Shown here piece after piece: positions 10,745 to 21,623 of a stretch of DNA of 64,000 nt; position 1 is the first letter of the stretch, and each line of letters opens with the position of its first letter. The notes under the pieces are model-generated. The model was not told the origin of the DNA and ran no database searches. It saw only the letters and a program-made list of their open reading frames with translations. A program made the translations under genes and the position numbers. The DNA comes from Brachionus manjavacas (Eukaryota; Rotifera; Eurotatoria; Ploima; Brachionidae), in contig JAHQIY010000031.1 in assembly GCA_019054805.1 (NCBI GenBank), forward strand, positions 434,001-498,000, written 5' to 3'.

Positions 10745-11026
10745 TTGCCAGAGTTTCATTCGAATAATCACCAATACAACTCAATTAATGACTTGGATGA
10801 CTTGGAGTCAGATGTTGTTGTACCTTTAAAAAAGCGTGGTAAGGGGATTATGTATGAGTTTGTTCAAGAAACAACTGAACAAAATTTCATGTCTGACTTT
10901 AACACAGAAAAAACGCAATCGAATTTATCAAGTATAGAGACCAATGTTTATGATGTTTTTCTTGATGATGAAAAAGCAACTACGAACAAGGGACGATCCC
11001 AATTCAATTCGATGAACCGATGGTAG
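10745..11026 (+). other. Unassigned open frame, possibly transposon-derived
   Basis: A 93-codon frame opening on TTG with an acidic start, a basic patch PLKKRGKGIMYEFVQETTE and a polar tail. It lies directly after a LINE tail. The basic patch is reminiscent of DNA-binding N-termini of MULE-type transposases, but this is a guess. The sequence is slightly GC-richer than its surroundings. No start context, signal peptide or known domain supports a host gene. Confidence 0.2.
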
Positions 11027-11943
11027 CTCAAGAGTCGCCGAAAAAAAATCTGGAAATTGTTTAATTTTTTAATTTTTACTAAAATTTTCTTTTTGTCTTC
11101 AAAGATTATATTTTTTTATTATTTTTTGAATTGTTTTGTCGTACTAAATTATTTTTTGTCATTGAAAAATAGCTTTTTTTGTCTAACTTTTATACAATTA
11201 GTCACTTTTTTATTAACACATTCGTCAGTAAAAAAAATCCGTGAGCTTTAAATATTTTGATCTATAAAATTATACAAAAAATTTAAAAAATTTTAATCAA
11301 TAAAGATAATGGAAACTTAGAAAGCTTATAAAGTGCCACCATATTTAAAGGTGACACAAAATAAAGCTTTAGAAAAGTATTTTTTATTCCAATGTTAATG
11401 ATTTTTTCCTGTGGTCTTCTTGTAAGACCACTAAATTTATATTTATTTAGAAAATTCACTGCTTGAACACTTTTGAACACCTCCACAGGTCACCAAGATC
11501 AATTTAAACAAATAAAATCCAAAGATCAAGAAAAAAATTAAACCAAATTTCACAGATTATTAAAAAAATTTATTTAAAATTAAAAACCAAATATTTGAAA
11601 TTTATTTTTTGCAATTAATTTTTTACGCAAAGTATGTTACTAATGTTGAACAAGATAAGCTTTTTGTTAGCATTATAATTATAATTCTATCATATATTTT
11701 GTGGTATGGTGATTTCATTCAATTCAAATTAGTAAATTGATTTGAGCTCTTTTTATCTCAAAAAATCAGAAATTACATTTTTTGTTATGGAAACAACAAA
11801 ACTAATAATATTTGTTTAGAGTCTAATTGAAATAAAGATAAAGATAAATGTAATATAAAAAGGAAACTTTATTCCACCTTTACAACAATTCAATTTTTCA
11901 ATTTTCAACAAATTATTATAGTTTAGAATAAAATCTAGAAAAA
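11027..11943. other. AT-rich stretch upstream of the Ly6-like gene
   Basis: Long T/A runs; short frames without domains on both strands. The last ~150 bp presumably hold the promoter of the gene at 11944. Confidence 0.4.
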
Positions 11944-12471
11944 ATGAAAAATTTCTCATATTTAATGGCAATTGGTGTTTTAATAGGTATATTTTTGTTT
12001 TAATAAATTTTATGATTCTCAATCAATTTCTATTTATTCTAGCACAATATTCAAATGTTTATTCATTGAAATGTAGAAGTGGATTTGGAATCAGCCAGCC
12101 TGGTTCTGAAGAAGTCAGATATTATTATGATAACACAAATCCTCAACTTAATTGCACGGGAACTTCAAGCAATAATCCTGCAAATCAACCAAAAGGATGC
12201 TATGTAAATTAAAACCTATAATTTTTGACTTGTATAAATTTAGTTTGTAATCTAGAAAAATGTATTCAAACTTTCGGGTGGAAATCTTTTTGTGCAACTA
12301 GGTTGCTTTAGTGAATCTGCAATCTTGGCATCTAGTGAAAAATATGGCAGAGCTGTTTTTACTCATGTGTGCACAACTGATAACTGCAACAATTCACAAA
12401 ATTTACAAATGAGTCTTATAGCTTTTTCAACATTGCTTTTTGCTTCGATAACTAAATTTTTAAATTATTAA
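11944..12471 (+). CDS. Ly6/three-finger-like GPI-anchored surface protein (three exons)
   Basis: Three exons join in frame: 11944-11986, 12043-12203 and 12256-12471, separated by introns of 56 and 52 bp with GT...AG ends (donors GTATAT and GTAAAT, acceptors TTCTAG and ATCTAG). The 139-residue product has a signal peptide (about residues 1-22), then a cysteine domain starting LKCRSGFG. The domain ends in HVCTTDNCNNS, which matches the diagnostic C-x-x-D-x-C-N close of Ly6/uPAR domains. A hydrophobic tail (MSLIAFSTLLFASITKF) follows, as in GPI-anchor signals. Only six cysteines are present instead of eight to ten, so one or two disulphides of the canonical three-finger fold are missing. Ly6 proteins act as surface receptors or ion-channel modulators; no specific partner can be named. 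Without splicing, exon 2 is visible only as a short frame. Confidence 0.75.
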
Positions 12472-12976
12472 ATTTTAAATATTTTTTCCTCATTAATCAT
12501 AATTAATTAATTCTCCTAGCTTTTTTTTAAATAAAAATTGGCATAGAAAATTTAATGGATATAATTTATATCCTTCTTTAAAATGTTATTTAAAAAAAAA
12601 ACAAAAAAACAACATTTCCGATTTAAAATAAAAATAAAGAAAAAACTGAACATAAAATTAAAGACATACGTGAATGCTGTCACTGTAAATTAACACATTT
12701 CTTGATTGATTTCTTGAGTGATATAGTAATTCACAAAGTTTTGAAACTTCAATTTTATTTTGAATGATGCTGAGACTTAAACAGATATAAATCCTGTTAA
12801 TTCTTTAAAAAAAACAAGTTTTTAAATTTAGTGAGGTTAGTGCCCCTATCCATAAAAGACTGATTAACACTTCATTTTATCAAAAAAAAGCTTAAATTTA
12901 TTTTATTTTTTTAAAAGAAGAAATATTTTTGTAAATAAAATTTAGTTTAATTTTGTAATAAAAAAAATTTAGCAAT
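12472..12976. other. AT-rich intergenic stretch
   Basis: The 3' flank of the Ly6-like gene and A/T-rich sequence. Nothing further recognised. Confidence 0.4.
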
Positions 12977-12980
12977 TTAA

Positions 12981-13890
12981 GGTTCACGAAATTCAAAACT
13001 TTAGTGCTATCTGAATTTCACATTTTGACTCAAAATTCGTAATCTACGCCCTCGAAAACCCCAAAAAAAAATTTTTTTGAATGGGGCAAAAAAAAAATTT
13101 TTTACACCCAGGGTTCCAAAGATAGCAAACCCTTTAAAAAGTTGTTGTTCTTTTAGACTCAAAATCTCAAAGATAAAACTTAAAAATACTAAAAAAGTAT
13201 ATATATTCTGAAAGAGCATAAAATTCTCTACATGCTAATGTAATTTAGAAAAAAAAAAAGGGTGTGGCGGTTTTTGTGGGCTAAAAAAAGGAAAAAAATG
13301 TGTTTTTTCTGGTTTAAATCGTATCTCCTCCGAGGGATCAATTATGAACCGATTTTTTTTTTTTTTTTTAAATCTAGACAAAATTCTGAACAAATCTATG
13401 GTTTTAATTTTTTATTTTATTGCTTTATTTTTCTTAAAAATCTCTTTAAATCATGTGATTTTTAACAAATTTTTCAAACTTGAATTCTTTTGATATTTTT
13501 TTTCTAAATTTTACTAAAATTGTATCTTAGTATAAAAAAATTTCGTGAAAAATGCCTAAAAAATCAAAATATAATCAATCTCGTGTAAGTAACCTTGGAG
13601 TTTTCGGCCAAAAAAAATTTATTGAAGAGGAAGTAGATGAAGATGATCATATGGAAATAGACCTTGAGACCTTTTTTTTAGTATTTTTAAGTTTTATCTT
13701 TGAGATTTTGAGTCTAAAAGAACAACAACTTTTTAAAGGGTTTGCTATCTTTGGAACCCTGGGTATAAAAAATTTTTTTTTTGCCCCATTCAAAAAAATT
13801 TTTTTTTGGGGTTTTCGAGGGCGTAGATTACGAATTTTGAGTCAAAAATGTGAAATTCAGATAGAACTAATGTTTTGAATTTCGTGAACC
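12981..13890. mobile_element. TTAA-flanked element with ~235-bp terminal inverted repeats
   Basis: Starts GGTTCACGAAATTCAAAAC right after TTAA (12977-12980) and ends with the inverted copy right before TTAA (13891-13894). The inverted arms run about 12981-13215 and 13655-13890 and are nearly identical, sharing blocks such as CTACGCCCTCGAAAACCCC. TTAA duplication suggests the piggyBac superfamily, although such long inverted repeats are unusual for it. The 13552-13878 frame starts inside and runs into the right arm. Confidence 0.8.
13552..13675 (+). pseudogene. Transposase N-terminal stub inside the TTAA element
   Basis: A frame begins with ATG and reads MPKKSKYNQSRVSNLG, then an acidic patch (EEEVDEDDHMEID), before running into the right inverted repeat, where translation is meaningless. 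A short basic-then-acidic N-terminus next to a terminal repeat is what an internally deleted transposon would keep. The family cannot be fixed from this piece. The acidic stretch resembles that in the 6287-6700 frame only in composition. Confidence 0.35.
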
Positions 13891-14735
13891 TTAATTAAAA
13901 TTTAAAAATTTTTTTTTTCAAAATCTGTAAAAATTAAATTGATATTATCAATTATTGAGAGCTTAAATTCTGAAAATTTCAGCACTTATCTCTTGATTAA
14001 AAAGCTATTAATTAATCTCGAATAAAAATATCCGAATGTTTTTTCTCCTTTAATTGTTTTTGAGATTGGCTCGATTAGATTAACACTTTTGAAGCAAACG
14101 ATCTGAGCTTCCTAATATTGAGCAGTGTGGTGCAATATATTTATTTGAATTTATTATTTATTTATTTATTATTTAATTGTTTTCTGTACCGAGCTAGGGC
14201 TCCTTAAGAATAAAATAAAAAAAATAAAAATCAAAATAAAAAATAAAATTAAAGTTAATAAAATGAAAAAAAAAAAATCAAAATAAAGTAAATAAGCTTA
14301 AAAAAAAATTGAAAAAATGAAAGTTTAGAAGACATAGATTGTTACATGTGGCAAATGTGTACATAGTTCAGGTTTCAGGAAAAAAGGAGGAAATAGTAAG
14401 GTAGCAATTACACAATGGAGTTGGGTATTCAATATATCTTGATTAGAAACCTTCTTTGTATTCTTTCACCAGTCTTTCAACTAATGGAATAGAATGACTC
14501 AGTTCTGTCCAAACATATCTCTCACTCAATTCAAAAAGACGAATTGAGACTGTTAGTAATTTTAGTTTATTAAAAGCTTCATGTTGCACGATGTTTGAGG
14601 GAGTATCATATTTTAACTTAAGGATAGATCTTACTGCTGAATTCTGAATTGCTTGTAGTTTTTTGATATCATTTTCTGAAAATGAATTCAAGCAAGGAAA
14701 AGAATAATCTAAAATAGATCCGACTAAAGATTAAT

Positions 14736-15320
14736 TTAAATTTCTATTGAGTTTTGAGTGAGACCCCATTTTTTATTTGAAAGTATCTTAATAATATTTA
14801 GCATTTTGTTGCAGCGTTCTTTAATTTCGTCTATTAATATATTAAAATTTAACTTAGAATCAAATTTAATACCAAGAAACTTGATTTCTATTTGGCTCAG
14901 TATTCTGTTTCCATAAATTTTTAAGTTTAGATTATCACTCTCTTTTTTGTACCTAGAAAAGACTACTGAACACGACTTTTCAACTGATATCTTCATTTTC
15001 CAGTTAATAAGCCATTGTTCTAGTTCGTTGATATATTTATTTATCTTATTTTCTAGGTTCCCCTTTTTGTTATAAATGAAGAATGTAACAAGATCATCTG
15101 CGAAAAGCAGAGAGTATTCATTATTTGTTTTATTTCTTTTGGGGATGTCATTAATATATATACTAAATAAAGGAGGACTAATAACTGAGCCTTGAGAAAC
15201 ACCTGTAGTTATTTGATATTCGTCGCTCAAGTGGTCATTCAAATTTACCTTAAATATCCTACTATCTAAAAAGGATCTAATCCAGTTAGTCAAGTAATGA
15301 GGTGGATTTATTTTAATCAA
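14736..15320 (-). pseudogene. LINE reverse-transcriptase domain (FADD motif intact)
   Basis: 194 codons without interruption, covering RT motifs 3 to 7. They begin in the helix NPPHYLTNWIRSFLDSR, pass TTGVSQGSVISPPLFSIYIN (the PQG-type motif with P replaced by S), then SLLFADDLVTFF, then the K-x-S-V-x-K-S-C block and FLGIKFDSKLNF. It would copy LINE RNA into DNA at the target site if joined to intact flanks. Upstream RT motifs (to about 15390) are in another frame with a stop. Confidence 0.8.
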
Positions 15321-15645
15321 TTTAAAAAGTAAACCCTAATGCCAAACACTATCGAAGGCTTTAGAAATATCAAAAAAAAAGGCCACAAACTCTTTTTTTT
15401 CTATTAAAGTTTCATCTTACTTTCCTGCGTTCTTTTATCAGAATAACAATGTTCGGGGGAAGACTAGTTTTGGAGATTTTCTGAAAAAGATAAGGAATGC
15501 TTTTATGAGTAGAAGAAATTATTTTATTCTTTAATTTTATCATTTAGTTGATCTATAGTGAGGGATCTTTCAGGGAAATTAACTATTTGAGAATTTAAAA
15601 ATCTCGCTAAATAATTGCCAGTTCGCTTTCTTATAGTTAAATTTT

Positions 15646-16200
15646 TTAGCTGTTTTTTTTTTCTAATTGAAAGCCCATAGAAATTGATGCTTCAATTGGG
15701 AAATGGTCACTAGTTATGTCTTGACTATTTAAGACATTGAAGTCGGTAATTTTGTCAATTAATGAAGTTGAAACTAAAAAAAGATCAAGAATTTCAAAGT
15801 AATTCCTATTGAAAATATTAAAATTAGGGCGCTTATCATTGATTACTGAAAAGTCTAGCTCATTAATTATTCTTTTCAGCATTATTCCATTTTCATTTTC
15901 CCCTACGCAGCCTATTTGCTTTGTTTAAGCGTTTAGATCGCCACCTAAAATGTAGTAATTACACTTTTTATCAACTGTTTTAAAAAGCTCAAAGTTCAGA
16001 AGCACATTGGGTGGATTATAAAGACTAAATACAACTAAAGGCGTGTTCGAACTTTATAATCCATATTTTGTTCGAAGAGAAATTGTAGATTGCTGTAATT
16101 TCTTTAAATTCCGAGTCTCTGAGTACGCATTGGAGTTGCTTAAAGATTTTTTTGTGATTAACAGGTTTCTCCAACTTTTTAAGATTCAGTTTGAATGAAT
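15646..16200 (-). pseudogene. LINE apurinic-like endonuclease remnant
   Basis: Minus frames give YNPPNVLLNFELF, then GGDLNA (the metal-binding G-D-x-N motif) followed by a stop. Then comes MLKRIINELDFSVIND through NYFEILDLFLVSTSLID to SQDITSDHFPIEASI, ending with the catalytic S-D-H. This order is diagnostic of the exonuclease-endonuclease-phosphatase domain of non-LTR elements. At least one stop separates the two halves. Confidence 0.75.
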
Positions 16201-16691
16201 TCTTATAATTCCAACGATGAATTTCGCTTGGGTTGAATTTAGTAAATTAAAACCTTTAAATAGCACTTGAATCGTGCTAAATGGATGTTTGATAAAAAGA
16301 GATATTTAGGTTTACTAATTGCAGGTGATTTCAAACACCCAAATATCAAGTGGCATAGCTTCGATTTGTTTCTACAGTAGTCTTTTTCGACATTGCTAGA
16401 GCTTTTGACATAGTTTCCCACCGAGCTTTAATAAAAAAGTTAGAGGCTGACGGATTCAGAGATAAGATCTTAAACTGGCTGTCCGATTTTTTGACCAACA
16501 GGAATCAGCGTATCAGTGGCGTAGCCAGGAATTTTAAAATGGTGTGGCGAGATTCAGTTTGTGGTCAAAATGGGGGAAGGGGGGTCACGAGGGGGTCAAA
16601 AAATTAAAAAATTGTAAAAAATTTTTAATTTTTTATTTACAAATCGGATAGAAAATTTAGAAAGAGATAATACAAAACAAAAATGTTTATT

Positions 16692-17099
16692 TTAAAAAAA
16701 TTTAAGTCTTCTATTTTTTTGCCTAGCAAAAAAATCAATTATTTTGTCGACATCTAGATTTTTAAGCTCTAATGACTCAATATTTATCAAACTTAATTCG
16801 CTTAGTCGATTTTCTCCAATGCGATTTCGTAAACAGTTCTTGTTCCTCTTCAAGACTGAAAAAGATCTTTCAGACTCCGAGTAAGCAATCAGAAAAGTTA
16901 AATATATTCTGAATAAATCGAAAATAGTTGGAAAAATTTTTGACACATTTGGACTCAAAAATAAATTTTTCAACTCCACAAGTCTATTTTCTTGATCGAT
17001 TTTTCTGATATCAAAACCAACTTGTTTTTTGAAAGAATACCAAAGATCTAATTCCTGGCTTAGATTTTCTAAATTGACAAAATTACTGTAAATACTCAA
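16692..17099 (-). pseudogene. hAT transposase C-terminal dimerisation domain
   Basis: 135 codons ending the transposase of the 16.5-19.4 kb element. The hATC motif appears as FLIAYSESERSFSVLKRNK followed by LRNRIGENRLSELSLINIES. This domain mediates transposase oligomerisation and forms part of the RNase-H-fold insertion boundary. The natural stop at the left edge is close to the element end, as in intact hATs. Confidence 0.85.
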
Positions 17100-17734
17100 T
17101 AGATCTTTAAAATTGTTGTTTTGTCTTTCTGTTTCTTAAAATAACGAATAGATGGTTTCGATCCGGCCAATGTTTTCAATCTCAAATCTTGAGCTTATTG
17201 TTTCAATCAAAATATTTATTCTTTTAGTATAGATTTCGAAAATTTTATCTATTGCGCTCAGTTCAGTGGGCTCTTTATAGCATTCAGTCCTGTATCGCCG
17301 TGTTTTTGGTATTATAAATAAAAATGATATTAAATAAAAACTATAAAAGATAAATTATTTTCCTACTTAGGTAGTCTTGTAACGCGTGGACTTTTGGATA
17401 GCTCTAGCACCAAATCATTTGATTTTTAAATTATCAGCTCATATATCTCATCAAAAAACTCTCTTGGTTTTAAACATTTTAGCTGGGCGATTGTAGCCTC
17501 AGCTAGTAATCTTAGATTTAATTTGTCATAACAAACTGTTTGAAGTTGAACTGAAAGTATGTTTGATTCAATAAAAATATCTGTCAAAACTTCGAGGAAA
17601 AGATAGAACTCAAATTTTTCAATCGATTTAAGCAAGCTCGTAGCATTCGATTCTTTATCAATATTGTCTATTTCCTTAAAAATAAACTTTTAATTTAACT
17701 ATAAAGGGTAAAAGAATATTTTTGACAACATTTG

Positions 17735-18560
17735 TCATATAAAAGACCTAATTCGTTTGATTAAAATCCTAAAATTTGAGTATTTGAGTATTTTAATTGA
17801 GTCGACTCTGAGCGATTCAAATATGTAATTTCTTTTTGAAGGACCTTCAATCAAAACGTAGATGGAGTTGAACTGACCGAACAGATTTCGAATTTCTTGA
17901 ATTTCATTGCATGAGTCTTGTAAAGCAAGATTCAATCGGTGGGCATAGCAATGAACATAGAGCGCATAGGGAACTTGGTTCTTGATTCGACTAGCTAGTC
18001 CCTGATAAATTCCAGACATATTTGAAGCACCGTCATAACACTGTCCGGTTAAGTTTTCAAATGAGAGTGATAGGTCTACAAAAGCTTTTTTTAATAAGTT
18101 AAACAATGTTTCACCGGTAGTGTCTTTCGCCTCATAAAAACCCAAAAATGCTCATCAATTGTTAAGTCTTTTGAAACAGTTCTCACACAAAAACTTATTT
18201 ACTCTTTTTTGAATTAGTACTCTCATCGTGTCCTCGAAAAGCTGATCCCTGCTTTCCTAGCAACATTATAACTTTGACTATTTGACCAAGACACTTTTTA
18301 TTAAAACTAATCTCGTCTTCGTGTTGTTTAGCAACAAGACTTGCACATGAAGGACCTTTTTTGGTTGCATGATGCCATTTTATTTTAGCTGTTTGATGAG
18401 CTGAGGTCTTCTCATGCTCTATGAACCTATCATAGGCATTTTTCCAAGTTTTGAATCCGGCAGAGACAAAAGAATCCATCTTGGCTTCGTTTCGACAAAA
18501 TTTTTGGCAAATAAAACAAAAAGCGCGGTCTTGTTCTACGTTGTATTCAAGCCAGTTAAA
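17735..18560 (-). pseudogene. hAT transposase N-terminal half: TTF finger and catalytic core
   Basis: Read from right to left, FCFICQKFC and an H-E-K-T-S-A-H segment form a TTF-type zinc finger that binds the transposon ends. After a break near 18180-18150 the catalytic region shows TGETLFNLLKKAF, then GQCYDGASNMSGIYQGLASR (the conserved D-G-A-S-N-M around the second catalytic acid), then YVHCYAHRLNLALQDS. Pieces are separated by stops or frameshifts. The match to ZMYM1/P52rIPK-like hAT proteins is recognised from these motifs. Confidence 0.85.
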
Positions 18561-19557
18561 GTTATCATACCACCTTTCTATAAATTATCGATCATATTTG
18601 TCTTTAATCGGCTTAAAATTACGGTTGATCTGGGGTCATTTTTTCAATAATACATGAAATTGGGGTTTGATTGTTTTGTGTATTTTACGAAGAAACAGAC
18701 GTGATAGTTTTAATTTCAAAGAAATTTTCATTCGTTTCATTCACAAGACAAGAAGATGGCTCAATAAAAAGGTGAAATTTTGGTTATTGTAATAGATGAT
18801 ACATTTCTAATTGAGCCCGAAGGCAAGTCTGATGCTTGTGAAATAGACGAAACAAAAGGCGGAGTTTGACTAAAGACTTTAAAATTTAATTTAGCCTGTT
18901 TCATCTGAAAAAAATACAAAATTATTTCTCAAAAAATTTTGAATTTGAGCAGCATATTTGGAATAAAAAAATTTTTTAATAGCTTTAAGGTTATAAGTAT
19001 TTTTTTAGAAATTTTTCAATAATTAGAGCTTAAAATTTTAATCACAAAAATGGCAAGAAGAAATCAATTTTTATATTTTCAATTTTTATTCTCATTAAAA
19101 TTTTTTATTTAATTTTCAATTGAAAAAATAATAAATTTTTGTTTTATTTTGGAGCAGAATTTTAAATATAAAAAAAAATCGAATTTTTTTGTTCATATTT
19201 AACTTAAATGAACACAAGATCTAAATATTTAATGCACAAAACACTTTCAATCATAAAAATGAAAAACAGGAGGGGTTATATTATTTTAATTATTAATTCA
19301 TGCATGGTCAAGTTATTAATTTAAAAAAAATAAATACAAGTTCAATGTGTATTCTCATCTAGACTAAAAAAATGGTGTAGCGGCCGCCATACTTCGCCTC
19401 AATGGCGCTACGCCACTGCAGCGTATAGTAAAAGGCGAGAACGTCTCAGAGTGGAGGGATGTATTTAGCCAATTCCCTCAATGATCTCTCTTTGATCCTC
19501 TACTTCTTGTTATTTTTAAAAATGACATCCCTTGAGTTGTATGCAGACTTGACTTAG

Positions 19558-20755
19558 TCAAGTTCGTGCCGAAATTTAGCCATACCGCATCATGCCTTTA
19601 TCGTTTGAGTGAGTCGAAATCAAAATTTAAATGGGATGAAACCGCACAAAAAGTCTTTAAAGATCTTAAACAAAAGTTTAGCATGACGCCTGTTTTGGCT
19701 TTGCCTGATTTTTCACAGCAATTTAAATTGGAGTGTGACGCTTCTGACCCAGCATTTGGAGGACCAATCGCTTATGCGAGTCGCCATCTACGAAAACAGA
19801 GCGAAAGTACACGGTAAGCGAAAAAGAATTATTGGCAATTTTTGGGGTGCAAGACATTTAAGATCATATGTAATCGGGAAAAAAATTTTGTTTGTCACAT
19901 ATCACCGACCACTGGCTACACTCAAAAAGCTTAAAGATTCAACTGGGCGCTTAGGTCGATTTTTGGCGAAATTACAGGAACTCGAGTTTGAGATTGAGAA
20001 CAAGCCAGATCTATCGAATGTATTGCCCAATTTGCACTCACGTACAGTTGCAAGCATAAATTTGTTTAAGTTAAGCGATGGTTTCAATTGGAATTTTGAG
20101 CAACAAAAAGAATTAGCAATAGGCAAAGTTTACGAGATGGTTCGAAAAAATCTCAAAAAAGAAGACTTGCTTCAAATGGAAAATGGTGAAAACTGTTTAA
20201 AAATCTAAGAATGGTCAAAGGTGTTTGATGGAGTGTTGGTGGTGAATACAAGTGCAGGAAAAGAGCGTATTTGGTTCCTTTTCACGTTGTACCATACAAA
20301 TGAGGATTTACCACGACTATGAGTTTTCCGGTCATAGAAGTTTTGAAAAAACGTTAGATCAAATTGAAGAGAAATTTTTCTGGTTTTCCTCGGAAATTAC
20401 AGCAAAATTTATTTTTGAAGAGCTGATTTGTCGCTACGTAGCATTTGGGTTTTTCTTAAGTGACCAAAGACCAAATTACGAGAGTGGCTTACTAAAAAAC
20501 TTGTGTGAAGTGTACGGAATTTGGAAAAGGCGTACATCCGCTTACCACCCAGAGTGCAATGGTCTAATTGATAAAACAAATCGCACAATCGAATAAATTT
20601 TGAGATCAAATGTGAACGATGCTCAGTAGGATTGGGACCTCTATTTGAAATAGGCTATTTCAGCATACAATTTTTCGACTCATTTTTCGCTTGGATTTTC
20701 GCCTTGACCCGTAAATGATCTCATTTACACTTGATAAAAGCATATCTTTTATTGT
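19558..20755 (+). pseudogene. Ty3-type retrotransposon fragment: RNase H and integrase
   Basis: Starts in the RT connection (KFVPKFSHTASCLYRL) and continues into RNase H with LPDFSQQFKLECDASDPAFG and IAYASRHLRKQ. A frame change near 19800 leads to HRPLATLKKL and the end of RNase H (DLSNVLPNLHSR). The integrase zinc finger is recognisable from YHDYEFSGHRSFEKTLDQIE. The catalytic core is partly deleted, keeping LSDQRPNYESGLLKNLCEVY and TSAYHPECNGLIDKTNRTIE, and traces run to about 20755. There is no LTR, gag or protease. Frameshifts and a stop at 20208 make it non-functional. Confidence 0.85.
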
Positions 20756-20787
20756 TCACATAAATCGAATGAAAATAGGGCTGTTAA

Positions 20788-21386
20788 CACCAGAAGCACC
20801 AACGAGTCAAAATGACTCTTTTTCGATTTTTGGCCGCTAAAATCTAAGTCAATTTTTGCTATTTGAGCACAATTTTGTTTTTTCAGCATAAAAATAAGAA
20901 TAACTTTCTAAATTAATTAAATTCAAATAAAAAAATATTTCCATTGTACAAAATCATGTATATACTACTAGAAGCAGCAAAAAAGTCATTTTGACTCGTT
21001 TTTTAATTAAAATTTTGAATTTATCTACAAAATCAATGGATGAGTCATAAAATATTTATAAAAGTATACAAATCTTTAAAAACTGACTTAAATCCTAATT
21101 GATTAATTGAATATTTTGTAAAATTGAACGAAGATAAGCAAATTTAAAAAATGCAAAAATTAAAGTTTGCGTATTTTACATGAAAGACGAAAAATTGGTT
21201 CAAAAAGTAATAAATTCATTAGAAGATAAAATTTTCGCAAGATACTTTTTTATAGGCAAATTTTTATTTTTACTCAATTAAAATTAAGTTTTGTATAGAT
21301 TTATCCAAACAATAAATTGTTATCCATTATTATCCATTAAATTCTATTAGAACAAGTCATTTTGACTCGTTTTGGTGCTTCTAGTG
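20788..21386. repeat. TTAA-type MITE (piggyBac-like ends)
   Basis: Left end CACCAGAAGCACCAACGAGT directly follows TTAA (20784-20787). Right end, reversed, is CACTAGAAGCACCAAAACG and is followed by TTTA (21387-21390), probably a mutated TTAA. A near-palindrome GAGTCAAAATGACTC sits beside each end, and an internal partial copy of the end lies at 20966-21003. At 599 bp with no frame, it is a non-autonomous element of the piggyBac kind. Confidence 0.75.
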
Positions 21387-21623
21387 TTTATTGAAGTTTC
21401 AAAACTTGGAAATTTTTTCATACTTTTCGACTTCAGGAAAAATTAAGTACTTTGAAATTTTAAAATTTTAAAATGAAATAAATTCTTACTTGAAATTAAA
21501 TTTAGTTTTGAAAAATTTGATTTTCAATATTTATTTTTATTATTTTGAATAATTACGAATACAAAAAAATGGGTTCGATTTAAAATTTCGAAGTTTAAAA
21601 TTTTGAAGAATGAAATAATAAAG

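Larger units (their letters stand above)
14150..16200 (-). mobile_element. Degenerate LINE, endonuclease to 3' tail (minus)
   Basis: The most complete LINE in the window, read right to left. The AP-endonuclease domain runs about 16200 to 15646 and includes YYILGGDLNA near 15930-15965 and TSDHFPIEAS, the catalytic S-D-H-x-P end. The reverse transcriptase lies at about 15390-14736 with FFFDISKAFDSVWH, TTGVSQGSVISP and LLFADDLVTF, the catalytic F-A-D-D being intact. A post-RT region containing SAVRSILKLKYDTP lies at 14691-14443. The 3' tail has stem GAGCTAGGGCTC at 14191-14202, followed outward by (TTTA)n. Several stops and frameshifts and a deletion between endonuclease and RT inactivate it. 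The same family recurs at 6.9-7.4, 33.6-34.2 and 57.9-58.3 kb. Confidence 0.85.
16514..19418 (-). mobile_element. 2.9-kb hAT transposon with intact ends (ZMYM/TTF-finger type)
   Basis: Both termini read CAGTGGCGTAGC (the right end inverted) and both are flanked by the octamer CAGCGTAT (16506-16513 and 19419-19426). This is an exact hAT signature. The minus strand carries a broken transposase: a TTF-type finger region (FCFICQKFC, about 18560-18195), the catalytic area with GQCYDGASNMSG and YVHCYAHRLNLAL (18145-17735), a middle piece (17635-17426) and the C-terminal dimerisation domain with SESERSFSVLKRNK (17099-16692). The layout matches the ZMYM1-like branch of hAT. Stops and frameshifts between segments inactivate it. 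A G-rich tract after the left end (16560-16600) is a common feature of this group. Confidence 0.9.
16255..19557 (+). pseudogene. Second LINE lineage, split by a hAT insertion
   Basis: Plus-strand coding of a different LINE subfamily. An endonuclease piece with AGDFKHPNIKWHSF (about 16315-16360) is followed by RT segments FFDIARAFDIVSHRALIKKL and NWLSDFLTNRNQRI up to 16513. After the hAT, coding resumes at 19419 with RIVKGENVSEWRDVFSQFPQ and LLLVIFKNDIP, and breaks off at the junction with a Ty3 fragment near 19558. Reading across the hAT restores a continuous RT domain. This shows the hAT inserted into the LINE. Confidence 0.75.

Noticed and set aside
11283-11486. 67-codon minus frame next to the Ly6-like gene
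   Set aside because: No domain, no splice partner found.
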